DNA from: TMED27 sp964350695
Lineage (GTDB): Bacteria > Pseudomonadota > Alphaproteobacteria > Micavibrionales > Micavibrionaceae
Reading direction: 5' to 3'
NCBI GenBank assembly: GCA_964350695.1
Contig: CAYGKM010000006.1
Location: 73,902 to 137,901, forward strand
Length of the DNA: 64,000 nt
Shown here: one piece after another, positions 57,727 through 64,000 of the stretch
Position numbering within the stretch: position 1 is the stretch's first letter
Layout: the number at the start of each line of letters is the position of its first letter
The notes under the pieces: model-generated
The model's input: the letters and a program-made list of their open reading frames with translations, nothing else
What the model was told of the DNA's origin: nothing
Database searches by the model: none
Translations under genes and position numbers: made by a program

Positions 57727-59348
57727 TGCGCACCCTCCTCTTTTTTATTGGAGAGTGATTTTTGAATCATGATTTCCGCAACGAAGTCTTGCTGGATGTT
57801 TTCCTGCTCCAGATCGCCGGTCTCAACCACCAAATTTTCGGTGTACTCATAATCTTTCAAAAGCTTCGTGACCTCGACTTTATGATCAGGCAAAAGTGCT
57901 GCCAAGCGGTCTTTCAGTTCATTGACCTCTTGGTTTCCTTGGTCGATATCCGTGGTCGATGGGTATGTCATGGACATGCGCAGTTCGAATAAAGGTGTTT
58001 CTTCCGGCTGCATTCCGCCCATAAAATTGTCGATAAGCGTTGGTTCTGCGCGTTTGATGTCAATTTTATCGAGGCGCAGATCTTTACCCAAAGCCTGTCC
58101 GATTTTTTTGGACAAATCGAGCGCGGGAATTTGCTGTCTCTGCAGCTCTTCAAAAACGCCGATCGAGCTTTGAATGAGCTGTACATCAAAACCCAGTTCT
58201 TTTTTACGCTCGAGTTCTTTTTGATATTGGGCGTCGAGTTGGTTTTTGCGGGTATTTGCGGTGTCTATGTCGCCTGATATTTCGATGAGACTGGAGGCCC
58301 CCGTAAAGGATTGATATCCCAAAAACCCTGCGCCGAGAACCAAGGCCAGCGTTGCTAACATCGCGGTTTTTCTGGGTTTGGAGACCGATTCAATCTCCTC
58401 TGCCTTCATCGGCAGTATAAACTTACTTTTCCGTCCCACCCATGCAACATGCAGGGCATCGGCCATTTTCTGATCTTCCTGATAGCCGACTGAAACGCCG
58501 AGAGCTTTAGCAGCCTCGCTTACGGTCATGAAGTTCAAATTACACGGTTCTTCGATTTGATCTCTTAAAATTTGTCCGGCTTCCGGCGCGGCGATGATAT
58601 TTACATCAAGGCCGTCTTTTTCTTCATAGCCGAAACGCGCGAGATAGCTCATCGTGGCGTTGAATTCTAAAAACACATCATTGGCCCAATTGCGCGGATC
58701 AGTTGCGCCTTCGGAGATCGGGCTCATACGCGTAAGGGCAAGTTCGCCGTTTTTGGTGACGATCTGGCGCAAAGAGCCGCTTCTGTGCTGCCCTATAAAG
58801 ACGGACCAAACGGATTTTTTATGGCCACGTTTTGTGTGCTTGGCAGACAGGGTTTTAACCATGTCGGATGCCTCAACAGGCAGCAGGCAAAAGCCCGCGA
58901 TAGAAACCAGAGAATCTTGCGCGGCTTGCATTGCGCTTCTGAATTGTTCGGTTTTCGGCACGGCGGCGAAGATATAGATATCGGCGGCGGCCTGTTTTTC
59001 TGTTTTCTTGATTTTTTCGTTGAGCTGCAGCGCCGCGCGGATCGGATAATTCGGGAAAGCGACATGTAATTTACGGTTCAGCATGGTGACTTTGTCAAAC
59101 ATGTTCACGCCGCGCTTAAGGACTTTTTCCTTGCGGTAGTGTTGCTCGACCATGTCATTCAGAATAAGTACGGGGCGGCGTTTGCAATCTTTCGTCAGAA
59201 TTTTGGCGACGCTTTTTTTGAAATCTTCCGCGCCCCACGGCACAGTTTCAACAAGCCGAACGCCCCGCGCGCTGGTCGCGTATATGAACAACGCCTCGTC
59301 AGAGACGAGCATTACGGTTCGGTTTGGCGTGAATAGTGATAAGCTCAT
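57723..59348 (-). CDS. PilM/PilN-like fusion (GspL/MshI-type) protein
   Basis: A 541-residue protein combining roles usually split in two. Residues 1-320 resemble a divergent actin-like PilM/GspL cytoplasmic domain. A single membrane segment lies at about 328-350 (AMLATLALVLGAGFLGYQ). A coiled-coil and a PilN-like alpha/beta domain follow (LFELRMSMTYPSTT, ELKDRLAALLPDHKVEVTKLL). Its position between the GspF-like and PilO-like genes, and the order of parts, fit MshI/GspL. The assignment is by architecture; sequence identity to named families is weak. Confidence 0.75.
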   Translation of the reverse strand: MSLSLFTPNRTVMLVSDEALFIYATSARGVRLVETVPWGAEDFKKSVAKILTKDCKRRPVLILNDMVEQHYRKEKVLKRGVNMFDKVTMLNRKLHVAFPNYPIRAALQLNEKIKKTEKQAAADIYIFAAVPKTEQFRSAMQAAQDSLVSIAGFCLLPVEASDMVKTLSAKHTKRGHKKSVWSVFIGQHRSGSLRQIVTKNGELALTRMSPISEGATDPRNWANDVFLEFNATMSYLARFGYEEKDGLDVNIIAAPEAGQILRDQIEEPCNLNFMTVSEAAKALGVSVGYQEDQKMADALHVAWVGRKSKFILPMKAEEIESVSKPRKTAMLATLALVLGAGFLGYQSFTGASSLIEISGDIDTANTRKNQLDAQYQKELERKKELGFDVQLIQSSIGVFEELQRQQIPALDLSKKIGQALGKDLRLDKIDIKRAEPTLIDNFMGGMQPEETPLFELRMSMTYPSTTDIDQGNQEVNELKDRLAALLPDHKVEVTKLLKDYEYTENLVVETGDLEQENIQQDFVAEIMIQKSLSNKKEEGAQ

Positions 59349-59354
59349 CTGTTC

Positions 59355-60554
59355 TTAATAATCCATAAAGTTCCCGAGATTGATGTAGATTGGGCCAAGA
59401 CTTCCGGCCGCGATCCAGGCGATCATTAAACCCAGTATAGCAGTTAATGTTGGTTGAATCATCTCGATAAGACCATCAATCGCTTCATTCACGTCATGGG
59501 TATAAAATTCCGAGACCTGATCCAACACCGGGGTCAGGTTACCTGATTCTTCACCAACTTTCACCATGCGAACGACCATACTTGGGAATTCTCCCGATGC
59601 ATTGAAGGCTTCGGAGAGCGGACTCCCCGCCTGGACGTGGGCTTCCACGGTTTCCATGGCTTCGATTAGCAAAAGATTTCCAACCGTTTCACGGGAGGAT
59701 TTTAGCGCGCTGATGACATCAATACCGCTTGCGTAGAGCGCCCCGAATGTTTGCGAATAGCGGGCGATAGAAATTTTTCTGATGATCGGACCGATGACAG
59801 CCGCGTTCGCATAGAAAGAATCCAGACGATATGCGATTTCATCGGATGATTTTCGCAAGGCCTTCACCAACATGAACAGCAGCACAGGTACAATCAAAAC
59901 AATCAAACCGCCATAAACAGGCATGCCCAAAAGCGTGAAGAGCGGATTGACGAAAAAGTCAGAGGTTGCGATCAGCGCGACACTGAACCATGGCAGTTCA
60001 AGATCAAGATATTGCAAGAAGCCGACAATTTGCGGCACAACCATGCTCATCATAAACACAATGGTCAAAAGCACCACCACCGTCACGATGATCGGATAAC
60101 GCGTGGCTTTTCGGATTTTTGCCTGAATGGCATCGACCCATTTCAGATATTTTATAAGCTGGAGGTATGAGCTTGTCAGGTCTCCGGTTTCCTCGCCCGC
60201 TTCGATCAGAGAGATATAAAGTGGCTTGAACACTTTCGGGTGGCGTTCCATTGCTTCGGATAAAGAGCTTCCGTCGGATACATCCCTGTGGATGTCGCTC
60301 ATCATATCGCGCAGGCGGTCATTTTCCGTCGCGTCACGTACATCGCCCAGCGCGTCAAGCAGCGGCACGCCCGCGCTTTGCATTTGCTCCAGCTGAATAA
60401 AGAGCTGGATTACGTCGCGCAGGCTGATTTTTTTAACGAAAAGATTACCGAAGGCGCTGTCCTTGGATTGTCCGACCACAGAACAATCAATCAGCTCCAG
60501 CCCGGCGGATTGCAGTTGCTTAAATAAGTCCACTTCACTGGCAGCAGAGATCAT
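59355..60554 (-). CDS. mshG: GspF/MshG-type inner-membrane platform protein (N-terminus uncertain)
   Basis: A polytopic platform protein with two repeated T2SSF domains; residues from ATG 60554 number 399. Motifs include QLEQMQSAGVPLLDALGDV and, in the second repeat, YSQTFGALYASGIDVISALKSS, with three membrane segments. The conserved N-terminal stretch of the family (YKYRALNSKGRPIRG, directly before the ATG) is encoded upstream in the same open frame (60555-60608), but without ATG, GTG, TTG or CTG. The frame opens after a TGA at 60623-60621. An ATC codon at 60608 has GAGG seven bases upstream. The true start is therefore probably upstream of the listed one. Confidence 0.9.
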   Translation of the reverse strand: MISAASEVDLFKQLQSAGLELIDCSVVGQSKDSAFGNLFVKKISLRDVIQLFIQLEQMQSAGVPLLDALGDVRDATENDRLRDMMSDIHRDVSDGSSLSEAMERHPKVFKPLYISLIEAGEETGDLTSSYLQLIKYLKWVDAIQAKIRKATRYPIIVTVVVLLTIVFMMSMVVPQIVGFLQYLDLELPWFSVALIATSDFFVNPLFTLLGMPVYGGLIVLIVPVLLFMLVKALRKSSDEIAYRLDSFYANAAVIGPIIRKISIARYSQTFGALYASGIDVISALKSSRETVGNLLLIEAMETVEAHVQAGSPLSEAFNASGEFPSMVVRMVKVGEESGNLTPVLDQVSEFYTHDVNEAIDGLIEMIQPTLTAILGLMIAWIAAGSLGPIYINLGNFMDY

Positions 60555-60665
60555 GCCCCGAATGGGGCGTCCTTTTGAGTTTAAGGCTCTGTACTTATAA
60601 CGTTCGATAGGTGTGCCTCATTCGCATTTTTTCAAAAGACACCTGACCGGATGGCCAATGGAGTG

Positions 60666-62618
60666 TTATTTAAGACCCACGACTTTGGATAATGCTTCCA
60701 GAGTCGTTACGCCTTCCAACACTTTTAGAATGCCATCGTCTTTCATGCTTTTGAAGCCTTTTTTCACGGCAAGCTGTTTTAGCTCCGCTTTATTTGCGCC
60801 GCCTGCCAGCAATTCATCCATCTCTTCATCGAAAGATAAAATCTCCACTACGGCTGTACGGCCTTTATAGCCCTGCCCCGCACAGGCATCACATCCGCCT
60901 TGATGCGCGCGATAAATTGTCGGCGCCGCCGCAGGATCAACACCCAAGATTTCACATTCTTCGTGATCTGGGGTGTGTTCTTTTCTACATGATTTGCACA
61001 AAACACGGACCAAACGCTGCGCGAAGATCGCTACGATTGCGCCTGCGACCATGCCGGGCTTTAAGCCGAGATCAAACAAACGCGGGATTGCGCCGAACGA
61101 ATCATTGGTGTGCAACGTTGTATAAACCTGATGACCGGTCATCGAAGCTTTCAGGGCCATATTGGCGGTTTCGCCGTCGCGGATCTCCCCGATAAAGATG
61201 ATGTCGGGATCTTGTCTCAGGAGCGCCTTGATACCATCGGCAAATTCCAGAACGCCTTCGCGCACATGGGTTTGACGAATCATCGGCAATGAATATTCCA
61301 CGGGGTCTTCCAATGTCTGGATATTGACCTCGACGTCGTTAATTTCGTTCAACATCGAATAGAGCGAGGTTGTTTTACCTGAACCTGTAGGGCCGGTCAC
61401 GATGATGATCCCTTCCGGCTTGCTTTGCGCGCGTTTGATTTGCGCAAGGTTGTGCGGGCTGAAGCCCAAAGCTTCCATCGGCATGATGCTCTCGCTCTGG
61501 TCGAGAACACGCAGAACAATGTTTTCACCGTTCACGGTTGGCAATGAAGACACACGGAAATCGGCCTCGCGTCCGCCGACATTCATATTGAAACGTCCGT
61601 CTTGCGGCGAGAGTTTATCGGCGATGTTCATGCCGGACATGATTTTAATGCGCTGTGAAATTCCGCTCCAGTGCTGCTTGTGCAGGATTTGTGCGGTATA
61701 AAGCACGCCGTCCATACGATAGCGCAGGCGGATAAAGTTTTCTTCGGGCTCAAAGTGCAAATCGGATACGCCGAGCTTTACGGCCTCAAACACCAATGCA
61801 TTAACAAGGCGCACAATCGGGTGCGAGAAGGCTTCGGATTCATCAAGACTGGCGACATCAATTTGGTCTTCGCCTTCTTCTAATTCTTTGAGGATTCCCG
61901 AAACCGAACTTGCGTAGCCATAGGCTGCGTCGATTGCATCGGAAAGTGTTTTCGGCGTACAGACCATAGGCTTGATCTGCAGACCTTTTGGAATATAGCG
62001 GCGCAAAATATCAAGCGCGACCACATCATAGGGGTCGGCCATGGCAATGCGAATTTCGTCTTTTGTCATGGAGACAGGAAGAAGCTTATGTTTAGCCGCA
62101 ACGCTCTTATCTATAAGTGCCAGAACCTCGCCGTCAAAAATTGTGTGCTGCGCATCGAAAAGCTCGAAGCCAGAGCTTTCGGCCAAAAAGGCTGTAAGTG
62201 TTTCTTCGTCGATAAACCCAAGAGCAACAAGAACCTCCCCGAGAAGCTTGCCCGAGATTTTCTTTTCCTGAAGTGCAACATTAAGCTGATCTTCAGTAAT
62301 AACGCCCATAGAAACCAAGCGATCACCAATACGGCCTTTTTTCAAAATTCCGTTATCGGTGTTTTCATCTTTGATTTTCAGACCCGAAGCATAGGTTTTA
62401 AGCTGCTTTCCTGAAGATTGCTCCGCTTTCGCTTGATCAGGTTTGAACTGCACAGGAAGTTGATCGGCGCTTTCTTCATTATGAGAGTTTACGCCCGTAT
62501 CTTGCGATGGCGCATCGCGCACAGGCTCTTCCTCAACTATTTCGCCTTCGAGGGTTAAATCCTCAAAGCTGCCAAAATCGTTATCAATCTCTAATTTCTT
62601 ATCCTCGTCGTGGATCAT
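60666..62618 (-). CDS. mshE: MshE/PilB-type pilus extension ATPase
   Basis: A 650-residue assembly ATPase. An acidic N-terminus is followed by an MshEN-like domain (RIGDRLVSMGVITEDQL, then LLGEVLVALGFIDEETL), and a second N-domain (LLPVSMTKDEIRIAMADP). The ATPase core has Walker A TGPTGSGKTT near residue 405, QTLEDPVEY, DPDIIFIGEIRDGETA and YTTLHTNDSFGAI. A zinc site is formed by CKSC and CDAC pairs. The MshEN motifs match the c-di-GMP-binding consensus only partly (second Arg replaced by Leu). The first gene of the pilus locus. Confidence 0.92.
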   Translation of the reverse strand: MIHDEDKKLEIDNDFGSFEDLTLEGEIVEEEPVRDAPSQDTGVNSHNEESADQLPVQFKPDQAKAEQSSGKQLKTYASGLKIKDENTDNGILKKGRIGDRLVSMGVITEDQLNVALQEKKISGKLLGEVLVALGFIDEETLTAFLAESSGFELFDAQHTIFDGEVLALIDKSVAAKHKLLPVSMTKDEIRIAMADPYDVVALDILRRYIPKGLQIKPMVCTPKTLSDAIDAAYGYASSVSGILKELEEGEDQIDVASLDESEAFSHPIVRLVNALVFEAVKLGVSDLHFEPEENFIRLRYRMDGVLYTAQILHKQHWSGISQRIKIMSGMNIADKLSPQDGRFNMNVGGREADFRVSSLPTVNGENIVLRVLDQSESIMPMEALGFSPHNLAQIKRAQSKPEGIIIVTGPTGSGKTTSLYSMLNEINDVEVNIQTLEDPVEYSLPMIRQTHVREGVLEFADGIKALLRQDPDIIFIGEIRDGETANMALKASMTGHQVYTTLHTNDSFGAIPRLFDLGLKPGMVAGAIVAIFAQRLVRVLCKSCRKEHTPDHEECEILGVDPAAAPTIYRAHQGGCDACAGQGYKGRTAVVEILSFDEEMDELLAGGANKAELKQLAVKKGFKSMKDDGILKVLEGVTTLEALSKVVGLK

Positions 62619-62750
62619 CTTTTGCTCTTACTGTGTTTTTTAATTTGAAAGTTAATTTGAACTGTTTTGATACGCCTCAGCCTTTAAATTACAGCAAAAG
62701 GGTTAATAAAATCCCTATGAAGTTTTCATAAAAATATGCGGTGGGTAAAG

Positions 62751-62782
62751 AAAAAAGCGCCCGAGATTATCGAGCGCTTTTT
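62751..62782. terminator. terminator after glnII
   Basis: AAAAAGCGC (62752-62760) and GCGCTTTTT (62774-62782) form a 9-bp stem with a 13-nt loop. On the minus strand, after the glnII stop, it ends in a T-tract. The remaining gap to the mshE-like gene (62619-62750) is AT-rich and presumably holds its promoter. Confidence 0.85.
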
Positions 62783-62807
62783 AAATGCTTATATAAATAG
62801 GTGCTTA

Positions 62808-63926
62808 TTATTCCGCAGCGATTGCGAATTTAGCATCCTTACGCGGCCAGCTTGCGAATTTGAAGACACTGTCATCGACACCGGCAACGGTTGCCGCGAT
62901 ACGGGCCACAACCAGATATGGGTCAGCATTCGCACCAGGGCGACGATCTTCGAAGTAGCCATAGCCCTTAGCAGCCACAGGCGCAGGAATACGGATTGAA
63001 CATCCACGGTCTGCGTCACCAACTTTGAATGTGTTGATGTCACATGTTTCATGCGCACCTGTAAGACGCTCGTTATTCGCCGCGCCGTAAAGGGTGATGT
63101 GCTGTTGGTGTTTCGCTTCAAGCGCCTTAACAGCGGCCTCGATTGCCTTCTTACCTTCGGTTTTGCTACGCGTTCCTTTGGTTGAGAAGTTTGTGTGCAT
63201 GCCTGCGCCGTTCCAGTCACCTTTAACAGGCTTGTTATCAAGCGTTGCAGAGATGTCGAATTCTTCGCCTACGCGGTGAAGAAGCCAGCGTGCAACCCAT
63301 GTCTGGTCTGCCATGGCCATAATGCCTGAATCTTCTGAATCATCGCCGCGGTAACCGATTTGGAATTCCCACTGACCGGGCATAACTTCGGCATTGATAC
63401 CGTAGAACATAAGACCGGCAGCCAAGCAAAGCTCAGCGTGCGCTTCGACCATTTCGCGGCCGAACACTTCACCTGCGCCAACGCCACAGTAGTAAGGGCC
63501 TTGAGGGGCAGGATAACCGTTTGAAGGCCAACCGAGTGGTGTGCGCTTACCTGCAGGGAACAAAGTATATTCCTGTTCGAAACCAGCCCAGCAATCATGC
63601 TTGTCTGCGCCAGCATCAAGAACAGCTTGAAGCTGCGCACGTGAGTTTGATTCATGCGGCGTGCCATCGGGATTAAGAACTTCACACATTACAAGCCAGT
63701 TGCCTTCGCCGCGGATCGGGTCTTTGAAGACTGCGCCGGCTTTAAGAAGGCAGTCAGAGTTATCTCCGGTTGCCTGATTTGTTGATGAACCATCAAAGCT
63801 CCACTCCGGGAAGTCTGAAGGTTTAGGGTTTTTACCCACTTGCACGATACGCGCTTTTGAACGCAAACAGCGTGTTGGGACGGCACCATCGATCCAGATA
63901 TATTCTGCGAGACCAAAATTAGACAT
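62808..63926 (-). CDS. glnII: type II glutamine synthetase
   Basis: A 372-residue enzyme of the eukaryotic-like GSII class, not the 470-residue GSI. PEWSFDGSSTNQATGDNSD is the beta-grasp signature. The metal-site Glu lie in WAGFEQEYTLF and GINAEVMPGQWEFQIG, the ammonium/glutamate region is GDWNGAGMHTNFST, and ATP-binding Arg are in NNERLTGAHET and SIRIPAPV. GSII occurs in rhizobia and some other alphaproteobacteria besides GSI. AGGAG lies ten bases before ATG. The upstream 74 bp to the window end hold no further gene. Confidence 0.96.
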   Translation of the reverse strand: MSNFGLAEYIWIDGAVPTRCLRSKARIVQVGKNPKPSDFPEWSFDGSSTNQATGDNSDCLLKAGAVFKDPIRGEGNWLVMCEVLNPDGTPHESNSRAQLQAVLDAGADKHDCWAGFEQEYTLFPAGKRTPLGWPSNGYPAPQGPYYCGVGAGEVFGREMVEAHAELCLAAGLMFYGINAEVMPGQWEFQIGYRGDDSEDSGIMAMADQTWVARWLLHRVGEEFDISATLDNKPVKGDWNGAGMHTNFSTKGTRSKTEGKKAIEAAVKALEAKHQQHITLYGAANNERLTGAHETCDINTFKVGDADRGCSIRIPAPVAAKGYGYFEDRRPGANADPYLVVARIAATVAGVDDSVFKFASWPRKDAKFAIAAE

Positions 63927-64000
63927 GTAAATATGCTCCTAAAATGTATGTTGAGTTGGGAATTCTCGATCAATAAAGCGCGTTTCATAAGGGTTTGCAA

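Noticed and set aside
60555..60568. GCCCC-gaat-GGGGC hairpin as a translational regulator of the platform gene
   Set aside because: It lies in sequence that most likely encodes the N-terminus (RPIRG), so the hairpin may be a by-product of coding; kept only as a remark.
1..64000. tRNA, rRNA, CRISPR, insertion sequence or prophage features
   Set aside because: Gaps between genes are short. I saw no cloverleaf-like sequences, regularly spaced repeats or transposase or phage genes. A tRNAscan/Infernal run would be decisive.

Overview
The window reads as a chromosomal segment of an alphaproteobacterium. The evidence is gene content and order: bolA, a J-domain gene, cobS and cobT in a row; aroK-aroB followed by a CNNM/CorC-type gene; xerD next to accA; an RHH_4-type DNA-binding protein; a DUF2336 protein; CarD; a sigma-32 RpoH; and a type II glutamine synthetase. 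The combination, together with an MSHA-like pilus, would suit a Micavibrio-like lineage, but that is inference. No rRNA, tRNA, CRISPR array, insertion sequence or prophage was recognised. Gene density is high, with many ATGA overlaps and very short gaps.

Left part (1-31 kb): mostly housekeeping. It holds shikimate enzymes (aroK, aroB), xerD, accA, bolA, a J-domain protein, cobS-cobT, msrA, hisS, sufE, clpX, a DHH phosphoesterase, photolyase, an LD-carboxypeptidase, carD, rpoH, an M48 lipoprotein protease, an SNase-like protein, a proline iminopeptidase, pgk and AMP nucleosidase. Less ordinary genes sit among them. One, between carD and rpoH, encodes a PPP-phosphatase-fold protein that has lost most of its metal ligands. 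Another encodes an HExxH protein of unknown role beside a small Gln-rich protein.

Middle part (30.5-45.7 kb): mtaB-ftsY-amn, dapF, then ffh-rpsP-rimM-trmD-rplS and leuC-leuD-leuB. The ribosomal operon contains an opposing hypothetical gene between rimM and trmD. Both of its ribosomal proteins carry long Ala/Glu-rich tails. The leucine genes are interleaved with a secreted protein (opposite strand), an HD-GYP-like phosphohydrolase overlapping leuD, and a FkbM methyltransferase. Two 71-bp palindromic repeats with matching ends lie upstream of dapF and after leuB.

Right part (45.8-62.6 kb, minus strand): one compact MSHA-like type IV pilus locus. In transcription order: MshE-type assembly ATPase, GspF/MshG platform, a PilM/PilN-like fusion, a PilO/MshJ-like protein, a GspB/MshK-like protein, an ABC ATPase, a TPR protein, prepilin peptidase, PilT, PilU, MshL-type lipoprotein secretin, an ABC-2 permease, a membrane-anchored TPR-like protein, a membrane-embedded AraC-type regulator, and a single pilin. 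The split ABC transporter recalls the PilGHI transporter of Myxococcus pilus loci. The platform gene has its conserved N-terminal segment upstream of the first ATG with no standard start codon, which is the most concrete anomaly in the window. glnII closes the window.
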